Shown here piece by piece: positions 35,459-54,142 of a DNA stretch of 64,000 nt. A program made the position numbers and the translations under genes. The notes below the pieces were generated by a model. It did no database searches. It had not been told where the DNA came from and saw nothing but the letters and a program-made list of their open reading frames with translations. How positions within the stretch are numbered: the stretch's first letter is position 1; each line of letters opens with the position of its first letter. The DNA is from Pycnopodia helianthoides (Eukaryota > Echinodermata > Asteroidea > Forcipulatida > Asteriidae): positions 10,462,453 through 10,526,452 of the forward strand of contig CM063256.1 in the NCBI GenBank assembly GCA_032158295.1. The letters are read 5' to 3'.

Positions 35459-37787
35459 TCCCAATCCTTGCCGTGGAATTCTTCTCGTATATTTGTGATT
35501 TTGTCGATAAGGAAATAACAGAAACGCTGGGCCAAGTCCCAGTTTGACTCGCTCTTGGGAAGGCGCAAGGTTTCCCCTTTCTGTTTAAAGGGACACACCG
35601 GCTTACTGTTTACCTAATTAAGCGATATGGAGTCACAGACAATTTACCCCTCTATTTATAGAAGGCTTATTACTTTACCAAAAAAAAAAATGTACTCGCA
35701 ATGATTTTCATGTCAAGTATAATGCACGCACTACACCTCTCTGTTATAAACACAATATTCTCAAATTGGAAGACGTGCAAATAGCTACTCATTATTTTGA
35801 GTATTTGCATAATTCACTTCCTGAAAATCTAAGCAATCCGTTTTTCTTTTCTTTGAATCGAGATTTTCATGTTTTCTCCACAAGACAAGACAGTCTTCTT
35901 CGCGCTTTTTGTATTTGTAGAGTTGACGTTGCTTCCTTCATTTATCGCTTTACCTTCCAAACATTTATAATTCTTTTCCTTATGAACTTATGGAATGTTT
36001 TCTTAATGTTCCAAAAAGGCGCTTGATTAAACAACTGAAAGACTTTTATTTAATTAAGTATAATTATTTTCTATGTACTAATTTGAATTGTCACACATGT
36101 CATTAGAGCAGGACCAAGACAAAAAATATATATAATAATAATATTTTAAGTATGTGTACAATTTCTTAAGTTCATATCTTTATTTTGCTTTACATTAATT
36201 TTCTTTTAAAATGTGCTTCAATTGGGATACTATATTACACTTGTCATTTGTGAAACCAGTGCAGCATTTCACAGCAGTTTGGGTGCTCCAATACATGAGG
36301 TTTCTACCTCCTCTGGTTGCGACCCCCATTTGTACCCAAAATAGATTTATAACTGTATTTATTTACTTGAAATCATAATTCTTGTACTTTTGTTGTTGTA
36401 CAAATGGAAAACAAACAAACTATCATTTTTAGATTGTTGTTTAAAAACAAAAATCATCAAAATATCACGTAATTAACGAAAATTTAGAAGAAAAACAAAC
36501 GCGGTCAAAGGTCAGCGTTTACGCTTTTCCAACCGTTGCAACTGTCAAGTTTACGTGACATTGTTGTGTAATGCTGTATGTAGACTAGTGCTCTGTTTAT
36601 TTATTAATTGTAACAGTGGCGAGGCATGGGATCCAGTCTTCATATCCATCAAGCACAAATTCACGTGTAAATAAACGTCCCGCAGCGTAAGTAGCGCAGG
36701 CAACACGTAATGAGACAATACATGCAGTTAGGGATAATATACAAAAAAATTGTAAAATAAAACATTTTTAATCGTCTGGCTCCCTACCCCTCCCACAAGC
36801 TCAAGGCTAGACCCCGGGGTTTGTCTCTCTGGCCCCACGTAACACGGCACCGGCTGTATGGGATATGCCCTAAAGTTTACGTTCCGCTAGCTCCCACCAT
36901 GGAGGAAGGAAAACGCTAGTGCGCCGTTAACGTTCCGCTAGCTCCCACCATAAAGGAAGGAAAACGCTGTTGAGCCGTAAAACACGCTTCCGTTGCACGG
37001 ACTCTCTGAATGCTAATCTTACGTTCGATTTTTCATCATTATTTCCAACTTGTATCCACAATCTGATAACATAATAGTCTTTTTTGTTAAATACTCATGA
37101 ATAATTGTAAAAAAAAAAAAGATTTAAATTTGGTTCAGTGATTTACTTTTATACGGCTGGAGTGTGCCTTTAGTCCTGTTCATGCTTCATGCAGAGATTA
37201 TTGTAGTTGTTTGACAAAGCGACATTAATGTCTTGAATGACCTTTGCTTTTGTTAACGATAGTTTTGTTGATCACAATGAAGGAGAGATTCATTCGCCAT
37301 TTCATCGCATAAAAATATTGTCAATGTTTTGACGATGCCATCATCTTGGTTGCAAATGAGGATATTGATTATGGATACATTGGTGGGGATTGATGGCCCC
37401 TATACATGAACCAGGAAAATCATTGAAGTGAAGGGGAGGGGCTTCAGAGCAAAAACCCTATGGCGTCATCAACCAAACAGCTTTTGGGAGGAACATGTGC
37501 AAGACCATTCTCCGTGTTTGTAGGCATTAGGCATCCCTAGCTCCTCTGAGGTGTCCAAGGCTCACTAGTAACGGGATAAATTAGTTTCACTCCGGCCGAA
37601 CACTTCCCCGACCTTCGTTGTAGTTTACAGTTTGTGACAATTATATAACGAATGCGATATGGCGCTCTAAGGGTCGCAGGCCAGGGCTTTATGCAATATT
37701 ATAGAAAAAATAATATCAACACAACGGTCGAAGAAGGTTTTGTTATTAAATATTAAACCCTATTTTGTAATTTACCCTAAGGTCAAA
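35459..37787 (+). repeat. Tandem unit, clean copy 2 (truncated, 2329 bp)
   Basis: Nearly identical to 32828-35156. Homology stops at about 37787 (AAGGTCAAAATTG), where the sequence switches to the inverted NXPE exon 1 region. This copy lacks the terminal direct repeats of copy 1. The very low divergence shows a recent duplication or ongoing homogenisation. Confidence 0.93.
35693..36081 (+). pseudogene. LINE ORF2 carboxy-terminal remnant (in tandem unit copy 2)
   Basis: Duplicate of the fragment in copy 1; the 86-codon open part starts at 35766 and is identical in protein sequence. Its open frame is therefore conserved by recency of duplication and is not evidence of function. Confidence 0.7.
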
Positions 37788-37935
37788 ATTGCGGTAGTCT
37801 TGTAAATGGTGGTAATCGTTTTGAGCGACAATGGCAATAATTTGAATCTTTAATCTGGTCGAAGATTTTGCACGGTAATTCGTTTGAAGTTTTTGAACGT
37901 ATTATGATTTCACTGAGGTTAAAAACAATCGTTAC

Positions 37936-38061
37936 CTTATAGAAGACTAACGATGAAGTTAAGACAACGACGAATACAATTATCACCTTACACTGTACCG
38001 GAGGAAACATCGAGTGGCCCCTTCTCTTTGCTGGTCTGGTGACTGCTGATGTAACCGCCAT
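37936..38061 (-). pseudogene. Inverted copy of NXPE exon 1 (signal-anchor exon)
   Basis: The minus strand encodes 42 codons nearly identical to exon 1 of the NXPE gene at 3567-3692; only residues 5, 27 and 37 differ (A to S, M to I, L to S). The donor side (GTAACG in place of GTAAGC) and about 100 bases of intron are also conserved. No further NXPE exons follow on the minus strand in clean sequence. Downstream lies the tandem unit and then the unreadable block, so exons 2-4 may be hidden there or absent. It could be the first exon of a second, head-to-head NXPE gene, or a duplicated fragment. Confidence 0.7.
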
Positions 38062-38292
38062 GTCTGTCAATTGTAGCAAAAATAATTTTGTCAGTCTAGC
38101 AGACAATCGACACGGAGAAGAAGAAGAAGAAGAAGTTACTAGACATGTTGAGTTTGTAGAGTTACAAACACTAGGTGTTTGATTCGGGAAGTGCGTTTAT
38201 ATAATTTGCTTTTAACCCTTTCCCAATCTGTATGATGCACTGTATACTCAGTACTTTCGCGAGTTCTGTGTAAAAAAAAATAAATACATAAA

Positions 38293-38374
38293 CAGGCGAA
38301 TCACTCGAGTGAGATTCGAACCCTCGATATTTGCACTGCTAGAGCAGATTTTTTACCACGAAGCGGTGAGGGGT
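38293..38374 (-). repeat. Possible tRNA-derived SINE fragment
   Basis: On the minus strand, GAGGGTTCGAATCTCACTCG has the form of a Pol III B box (GGTTCGAATC), preceded by a tRNA-like stretch (CTCTAGCAGTGCAAATATCG). The A box is poor and no cloverleaf closes, so this is not a tRNA gene. Confidence 0.4.
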
Positions 38375-38511
38375 CTATTACTGGTGGGCGTATTCTGCAG
38401 TAGGGAGACAAAAAAGTAAAAAGGGAGATTCGTGTGTAGTTTCTCTTCCGTAAAAAAGCTTTTTTAACACCCTCAAGGTTTCATGATGTTGGAACCTCCC
38501 TTTGTTGACAG

Positions 38512-38880
38512 TGGAACAATACATCGGATGCTTTGTAGACGATCGAGAACGCATCCTACCGAGCTATACTCCGAGATCTGCAACTCGGGCCAGATAGACG
38601 GATGGTGCAGCGGCTGCGACAACACGAACAACGCCTGCGACAGCTCCGCTATGACCATAGAGATATGCGTGGATATTTGCTGTACGATTAATAATTTTGT
38701 GTACGCCGGTCTGCAGGCGGGAGACGAGTGTTTCTGCGGTGATATCACGGCTAACTACGCCAGGATTTCCAAGTTGTCGGAGGTCTTATGCAACGGTGCT
38801 CAGGGAACCCTCAACAGTCTTGTGGTTCGTACTTCATAATCTCTAAATTCATCTACCAAAATGAGACCGAAATAATGATC
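38512..38880 (+). pseudogene. WSC domain exon with two frameshifts
   Basis: An acceptor-like CCCTTTGTTGACAG precedes the canonical WSC start Y-I-G-C-F-V-D-D-R-E-R-I-L (38520 on). The middle, with M-T-I-E-I-C-V-D-I-C-C and Y-A-G-L-Q-A-G-D-E-C-F-C-G-D, lies in a second frame. The end, C-S-G-N-P-Q-Q-S-C-G-S-Y, lies in a third. Together they make a complete cysteine pattern of a WSC carbohydrate-binding module, about 110 residues, interrupted by two shifts. An extra cysteine-rich insert (W-C-S-G-C-D-N-T) lies between the first and second cysteines. No neighbouring exons were identified. It could be a decayed gene fragment or an exon damaged by sequence error. Confidence 0.6.
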
Positions 38881-40977
38881 TTTTTGCAAATGTGTGCGCA
38901 TTATTATGTGCAAATATATTTACGATATCGTGAATTTATTGCATACTTTATCACATACCTTTATATCTGGGGAGTTTCTTGCGGTCAGTCGAGCTTAGCG
39001 GAAGTCTTTGGTAGCAGTAGTCATTGTTGTAATACAAGCGAGGCGACGTGGTCTTCCCTATGGTAGTAATACTTACAGGAGCCTGACTACTTTCCTGCTA
39101 TTGTGCCACGTGACGTACTTCCTCCATTACTAACAAACTGTCCGCAACTATGACATCATCCCAAAGATATGCGACAAAGTATGCATTTAAATTCACGACA
39201 TTGCATATGAAGTTGCATACGTCTGCGCAAATATTCGTGATTAATTTCACGACATCGCATTATCGTAATTGCTATAAAATGCCATGTCTCTTCAGGGCCA
39301 CCATAGGGTGCCTTTTCCCTGCAGAAAGCTAAATGGAAAAAAAAGGAAGGTCCAAAGGTCGCGGACGCAAAAGGAAAATGTAAAAAAGACAGGTGCATTA
39401 GTCCTAGAACACTTTCCCTACATTAATTGTAAAACTATATGGATGTGCATTATTTTACACTAAAAAAGGGGGTTGTATTAGGCCTGTCCTTTTAGGTTGA
39501 CAGCAATGTCATAGGTAAGCTTCTTCTCGGTAAGTCTGATGAAAAAACTAACGCGTTATGGACCTACAACATAATGTAAAATCTGTGAGAAGTGTGTGTG
39601 TAAAAAGAATGAATATTTCTTTAAAATGCCAATTAATATTGGCTTTAACGCCCCTTTTGGACAAGAGGTGTTCCGGGCGGAGTACCCGAACACCTAATAA
39701 TAGGACTTAATCAAAAGTGGCTAGTAACTTCATTTACATATTGTACGATTATTTATATATAATGAAAGCGATGCACAGTCATTATTTAATATATCATAGC
39801 CTCGTTCACTTAGTTGTAAAAAATAATAATTTCCATTATTTATATGTAATTGTGTGGACGGTGCACAAAAAACTTTATTTACAAATAAATTTTGTCCGAC
39901 GATATTATTTATATATAACTATAACGATCCGCAAAATTATATGTATATAATGAAAGCTGCCCAACAATTATTTATATATAATTGCATGTGCAAAATTCAT
40001 TATTTACATATAAAATTTGTCAGTCGTGATTATTTATATTTAAGTGTAATGATCCTAAAAATTATATATATATATATAATGAAAGTTGTCCAACAATTAT
40101 ATATACATAATTGCATGTGCAAAATTCGTTATTAACATATAAAGTTTGTCCGTCGACATTATTTATATATAAGTGTAATGATCCTTAAAATTATATATAT
40201 ATAATTAAAGTTGTCCAACAATTATATAAATTGTGTTTGCACAAAAAAATGTAAATAAATGTTAAATAATTGTTAAATAATGAATTATATATTTTATAAT
40301 GAATTGTATGTAAATAATAGCGTTAAATAAAAGGTTTACACTTGGCGCCTCATACGGGATTTGGTTCGTTTTGATCTGCTTCCTGCAGTTCGCCGATGAG
40401 ATTTTCTTCTGATAACAATGGTTCGAAACGGTACGGCTCAGCTCCGCGAACCTCGACATCCTCTGAGTTTCTGTCCTGTTCCTCTTCCGGAAGGCTCCCC
40501 TGGTCGCTTGAGCTGATATTATACTAATCAGAAGTGCTTGATGGACCAATCTCTTCTTCTTCAATACTGTATTCAATACTTCCCACGAATCGGTGTTTTC
40601 TTACATTTTGACAGCCGAGTTTCGTTCAGTGGTGCTGCACACGATCATTTCTGGGGTAATCAAACCCGTCCGCAGTGTGACGTCACAGTGCTGTTTTGAT
40701 TCCTAGGTGCTTTTGGGACCTTTACGTGAAACTCGGCGCCTTGCCCAGTGTAACACTGATCAAAATGATTTTGTTTACGTGATGAGATTTTTTTTATTGG
40801 GTTGCACTCATTGTGTATGTAATCATTATGCACTCATTTACCTTTTGACAACAAAAAACCAACAATGTCAACTTCGTTCAAGTTGATCTTTAGTCGGCTT
40901 TATCAATCCAATGTACTTTGTACTTTTTCAAATCGCACATCAGTTTTTCATTAACATCCACGGAGGAGAAGTTACAA
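38881..40977. other. Intergenic region before the UGT gene
   Basis: AT-rich with tandem repeats (see 39720-40250) and short dispersed fragments. I see no gene. The roughly 100 bases before 40978 should include the UGT leader; an in-frame upstream ATG at 40918 exists but would put a non-signal sequence in front of the signal peptide. Confidence 0.4.
39720..40250. repeat. AT-rich tandem repeat, about 129 bp period
   Basis: About four units; the last three begin near 39849, 39981 and 40110. Each carries ATTGCATGTGCAAAATTC or a variant, then TTTGTC(C/A)GNCG, ATTATTTATAT, GTAATGATCC, an (AT)n run and GTTGTCCAACAATTA. The first unit is more diverged. Confidence 0.8.
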
Positions 40978-49751
<8,774 letters not shown>

Positions 49752-50590
49752 TGATAGTCACATTATTTCTCTAAACTTTTTTTAGGAATCATGCATTAAT
49801 CACCAAAAGTAATTACACACAGTTCGCAATTATATGGTGACCTTAGTCCATAATGTATATCAGCAATGTTGAAATGATGACTGAACTCATTGGTGTGTGT
49901 GTTTTTCTCAGCCTATGTTCATATGGTATTTGTGTAACATTTTATGAAATCACGCCTTCGGCTTGGGGCTATTTCTGCGCGTTTGAAGCCCCGAAATAAC
50001 TGCGCACGGAGTTTTTTCAAAATAACTGACAGAGCCTAAAGCCCAAGTCGTGGTTTTGAAAAGGGCCATGGGGGGGGGGCATGCCTCGTCTTGATTGGTG
50101 ACGTTCGTTTTGTTAACGTTGTCCTAGACTGGTCCCCTGTATTTAACCACAGGCGCCGTCCTTACAGGCCCAACGATTTAATTGGTTAAACTTGCAGTGA
50201 TGACATAAGCTTTCGATGTGATTGGTCCGCTCCGAAGTGACATAGTTTGTCAGCTGCGCACTTTTGATCGTCTGCTGTATACAATGTTTGCATGTAATGT
50301 TGTTTTATTTACTATGAAATGTATGTACGTGTGTAGAATATAGACTACGAATCTTTGTCCGTGTGAATGGGATGCGAGGTCAAAGGTACAACTGGCCCGG
50401 TCCTGCCAGGCGGCCTTTTTATGCAGCACACGTCGGCTATGGAGTCAACAGTTAAGGGATAGGAAGAACAGCTTATCCCTTAACTGTTGACTCAGTAGCC
50501 GACGTGTGCTGCAGAAAAAAAAAATCGCTGCCAGGTGCACAAGGCCGGTATCTGGGGTTATTTTATGATGAGCTTCGAAGTGTGACACCA
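49752..50590. other. 3' flank of the UGT gene; dispersed repeat fragments
   Basis: No gene. From about 50100 the sequence resembles the repeat at 48556-49140 (ACTGGTCCCCTGT, GATGCGAGGTCAAAGGT). It holds the foldback element at 50411-50527. Confidence 0.5.
50411..50527. mobile_element. Foldback MITE with 8-9 bp target duplication, copy 2
   Basis: Arms as in copy 1 (TGCAGCACACGTCGGCTATG, then GAGTCAACAGTTAAGGGATA), with an almost perfect hairpin. It is flanked by CTGCCAGG at 50403 and 50528. Same family as 48958-49076, inserted at a different sequence. Confidence 0.85.
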
Positions 50591-51144
50591 GGGCCCAATT
50601 TCTAAGCATAACAAATTTTGCTTACCAGAACAAGTTTACCAGCCAAACTACCATATCACATGTACAATTTGTGACTGGTATCCTGCTCATTTCTGCTTAG
50701 CAGGCAATTGTCAAGTAATATTTTCTGCTTAAAGGAACATTACAGAATTGGTAAGAAAAGAACTTGTAAAATATACTTTTTGATCACAGATTTACATAAA
50801 ACTTACACGGTCTAATGACGATGATAGTAGAAAACATCCCTTAAAATTTTTCTGTCTGAAATGCCATATTTGATGAGAAATGAATAAACTAATTTTCCGT
50901 TTGAAGTTTATCGCTCAGTGAGCGTTTTATTCATTTGTTGAATCTATATGATTTCATGCAAATGTGTAATCGGTTTTTCACTATTTTCTCGTGACCCAGA
51001 TGGCCGATCGATCTCAAACTTCTACAGGTTTGTCCGTTTATGTATATGGTGAATTACATAAAGTGCTTACACTGCCAGCAACTGTTTTGTTAGCAAAAAC
51101 CAATTCTGTAATGTTCCTTTAAGCAGCTCTATGAAATTGGGCCC
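50591..51144. mobile_element. MITE with GGGCCCAATTTC ends, interrupted by a second MITE
   Basis: GGGCCCAATTTC at the left and GAAATTGGGCCC at the right bound it. The interior left half (CTTAGCAGGCAATTGTCAAG, TATTTTCTGC) is broken at TTAA by the 390 bp element at 50729-51122, leaving only a short right half. Confidence 0.88.
50729..51122 (-). mobile_element. MITE with TTAA target sites, copy 3, nested
   Basis: Inverse orientation relative to the copies at 1799-2176 and 6908-7312; TTAA duplicated on both sides. It has the best-preserved termini of the three (TTAAAGGAACATTACAGAAT and its exact inverse). Confidence 0.93.
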
Positions 51145-51669
51145 TGATGTTCAGGCCAACGTTGTTCCAGATATCACAGTGCAAATTAATGGAGAAAACG
51201 TAGATGTAACCAAATTCGTAGACTTGCCCAGTCCCTTACACGCCAGTAGGTGGTGTGCCTTCTAAACGGCTTCATTTGTTGATCAACAAACCGCGCTGGT
51301 TGGCATGGAGGGCCGAACATTTGCAAAACATTCAATCGCGGGTACAGATGTTGTGACCAAATGCAACATTTCTGCAAACTTTCAACAACAAAATATCCAC
51401 CTTATGATTGGTTGCTTTGTTTCCAACAAATTCAACACTATTATTGAATGTTTGTGTAACATTGTTACAAACTGTGTGGCTTACCGTTTTTGCTTTGTAT
51501 TTATCGCTTACATAGGTTTCCAAATACGGTTGGCAAAAACTTGGGCTGTTGGACGTTGCAAAAGAAAGGTCTTTTAACAATCGGCGATTGATGATGTTTC
51601 AGTAAAGAGTCATCGCGAGGTCGACCTTAGGCTGTCCTCCTTATAATTAAATTCTTAGCCACTCTACTA
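51145..51669. other. Intergenic, no feature recognised
   Basis: Two opposed ORFs of 82-90 codons (51305-51577 plus, 51332-51580 minus) occur, but neither shows a domain, a splice context or a biased codon pattern. Confidence 0.4.
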
Positions 51670-52057
51670 TACGGAGCCCCAAAGGGGACAGGTAAAAAAA
51701 AATGAAAAAGTAGGACAAAAAAAATTATTTCGTTCCCTCGAAATAGTATTTCGTTACATCGAAATACTATTTTGTTCCCACGAAATATTATTTCGTTCCC
51801 TCGAAATATTATTTCGTTCCCCCGAAATCATTTCGTCACCTCGAAATACTATTTCGTTCCCTTGAAATGTTATTTCGTTCCCTCGAAATGTTATTTCGTT
51901 CCCTCGAAATGTTATTTCGTTCCCTCGAAATAATAATTCGAGGGAACGAAATAACATTTCGAGGGAACGAAATAATATTTCGAGGGAACGAAATAATATT
52001 GGATTTGTTTGTAACCTTTTCATTTTTTTTTCTACCTGTCCCTTTAGGGGCTCCGTA
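51670..52057. mobile_element. MITE carrying an array of TTTCGTTCCCTCGAAAT repeats
   Basis: The ends TACGGAGCCCC...GGGACAGGTA and their inverse TACCTGTCCCTTTAGGGGCT flank about ten roughly 21 bp units of GAAATANTATTTCGTTCCCTC. The array inverts at about 51934, so the last three units run the other way. The unit itself is a near-palindrome. The ORFs across it are repeat products. Confidence 0.88.
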
Positions 52058-52269
52058 CTACTACTATATGCACAACCAGTATTTCCGACACGGCCCATTG
52101 CCTCTCACGTCCATTATCTCTCCGGTTAATTAATGTGTCCTAGCTCACTCGTATGTAATTTATACCAAAAAGCCGCCCCAGGTTGACATTGCGATGACAA
52201 ACTGTAGGTAATTTGCTCAATGACCATGAAACACTGACCGCGTATCACTCTCCCAACGCGTGTTACTAC

Positions 52270-53738
52270 TGTGACGGAAATGCATGTGAAAGATATGTGA
52301 TCTGTTAGTTTATAGTGTGTATTTTCAGGTATGGCTGCGTGACGACTTGGTAGTGCAAGTGGGCGGAGCTTTTTGCGTGCAGTGACCCAGACTGGCAGGG
52401 TGCGCGTGCGCAGTTGCGTTCTGGGACATCATGTGTGGGCTCCGGGCGATGCGGTAGCGGTGCTGGCTAGAGCGAGTCAGTGGCAGTTTAGAGTTCAATT
52501 GTGGCAGTTTAGAGTTCAATTGTGGCAGTTTAGAGTTCAATTGTGGTAGTACAGAGTTCAATAGTCGCAGGTTATAGTTCAATACAAGTAGTTGATGTTG
52601 ACAGCTCCATTGTTGCAGTTTATAAGCCCCATGGTCGTAGTGAGGTGAATTAAGTAGAAAGTGCTGTAAAATAGTTCGGGGAGCAGACAGATCGTAAGTT
52701 GAAATCACTGTACGAATTGTATATATTTTATGGTCCTTGCATATTGTGTGATAGGCTAGGAGCCTTCATACAAGTTTATCCTTGCATATTGTGTGATAGG
52801 CTAGGAGCCTTCATACGAGTTTATCCTTGCATTTATGTGTGGAATATTGCTGTGTATCTATTTTGATGTGTTTGGCTCTGTGACACGCTAGAGGAGTGTG
52901 GTTGCCGGTCACGAAAGCGTTAGCTTGTGACTAGAGAAAATGCACCTCCTAGAAGTGTGATAATAGTTGTGTATATAAGTGAAGGCACACAGGGACAGCG
53001 CGAGTCCCGTCCTTGGGGTGTTGAAATTTGAGGGTTACTACGAATTGATGGTTTGTAATGGTTACCGGTGTTTAGTGTTCCGTGTACAGTAGAGACCTTT
53101 TGAGGCCACACTGTCCGTGGGTACATGAATGCAGGGTTACTAAGAAGTACGGTTACATGTGAGCAGTACGGTTACATGTGAGAAGTACGGTTACATGTGA
53201 GCAGTACGGTTACATGTGAGCAGTACGGTTACATGTGAGAAGTACGGTTACATGTGAGCAGTACGGTTACATGCAAGAGATATGGTTACATGCAAGAGAT
53301 ACGGTTACATGCAAGAGATACGGTTACATGAAAGAAATACGGTTACATGCAAGAACTGTTATGGTTACATGCGACTGTATAAGGCTCTGTATTGGGTTTT
53401 AGTAATGGTATAGATTTGTACCTTCATTGGTCCCTAAAGAAAGAGGTTGTGAATAAAAGAACCCCTGTCCAATCATGTACACTGTTTGATTTTACGTGGA
53501 TTGATGCAATAAACGATCTTGTGATCAGTTCACCGACAGTCAAAGTGTCAAGGTATCTGTGTGTTTGAGTAACTGTGTAGTAATAGGATTAGACGATCAT
53601 TCAGCAATCGGAGGTATATTTCCTCCAAACGGACCTTGTCCCTTAGCCTTTAGATCTCTCGATGGTCTTTAAGCCTGAGGACTAATTGGGCCTAGGATCA
53701 GATTGTAATTTGCCCCTAACAAATGCAATTCCGCCACA
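52270..53738 (+). repeat. 5' LTR
   Basis: TG...CA ends. Contents in order: three to four copies of a 21 bp GTGGCAGTTTAGAGTTCAAT unit (52487-52560), a doubled 56 bp segment (CCTTGCATATTGTGTGATAG), TATATAA at 52972, about twelve roughly 19 bp units around GTACGGTTACATGTGA (53147-53365), and AATAAAAG at 53449. A 43-base segment near 53640-53690 is absent from the 3' LTR. Confidence 0.95.
52972..52978 (+). promoter_or_regulatory. Candidate LTR TATA box
   Basis: TATATAA within GTGTATATAAGTGAAGG, conserved in the 3' LTR at about 58749. Its position, about 470 bp before the AATAAA signal at 53449, would give a long R region covering the GTACGGTTACATG array. Confidence 0.5.
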
Positions 53739-53740
53739 AA

Positions 53741-53758
53741 TGGTGTCAGAAGTGGGAT
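53741..53758 (+). other. Primer-binding site
   Basis: TGGTGTCAGAAGTGGGAT begins two bases after the 5' LTR. The TGGT start and the sequence fit the 3' end of a tRNA, most likely leucine, with about one mismatch from my memory of metazoan tRNA-Leu; this needs a tRNA search. Confidence 0.7.
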
Positions 53759-53843
53759 GATTGCGAATGATTAAGTTTAATTCCTGTTAAGGTAAACACC
53801 TCTTTCTGTGGAAAGGCGAGTACACAAGTTACAGAGTTTGGCA

Positions 53844-54122
53844 ATGAGATTGTTGGTTGTTGTCGTTCTGTTAGTGATTGTTGCCATTGTTTTTCTGATT
53901 GCGACTTGTCAGTTTGCTAAGACTCGTTTGGAGTTGAGGCGGTTACGACGAATTGCAAGGGATCAGAACTTGATACTGCTGAGAATTCGCAGCTTGACTG
54001 GTCAGACCCACAGTGCCAGGGTTTTGCAAGGTTTGGAACTGCCGAGAAGTGCAACACCGACTGGGATGCTAGAAGTGACTCAGTCACCTAGTGGTCCATG
54101 GCCGAGTGTGGCAACTTTGTAG
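53844..54122 (+). CDS. Small membrane protein ORF of the LTR element (92 aa)
   Basis: ATG at 53844 starts M-R-L-L-V-V-V-V-L-L-V-I-V-A-I-V-F-L-I-A, a single strongly hydrophobic helix, followed at once by a basic stretch (R-L-E-L-R-R-L-R-R-I-A-R) and a Ser/Pro-rich tail. It lies about 100 bases after the primer-binding site, where gag normally begins. It ends 20 bases before the next small ORF. I know no homolog. The design (one membrane helix plus Arg-rich juxtamembrane segment) suggests membrane targeting; function is inference. An upstream GTG could extend it to 104 codons, but ATG is preferred. Confidence 0.6.
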   Translation: MRLLVVVVLLVIVAIVFLIATCQFAKTRLELRRLRRIARDQNLILLRIRSLTGQTHSARVLQGLELPRSATPTGMLEVTQSPSGPWPSVATL

Positions 54123-54142
54123 GTTCTAGCAAACTTTAGCGA

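Noticed and set aside
38293..38374. Intact tRNA gene
   Set aside because: Only the B box is convincing; the A box and stems do not fold into a cloverleaf.
39849..40250. CRISPR-like spaced repeats
   Set aside because: A simple AT-rich tandem array in a eukaryotic genome, without unique spacers or cas genes.
51754..52133. ORFs with repeating E-I-T-F-R-G-N and L-F-R-S-L-E units
   Set aside because: Translations of the 21 bp array inside the MITE on both strands.
52325..52708. 127-codon minus-strand ORF (repeated in the 3' LTR at 58121-58378)
   Set aside because: Antisense reading of the LTR tandem repeat (repeating P-Q-L-N-S-K-L); truncated differently in the other LTR.
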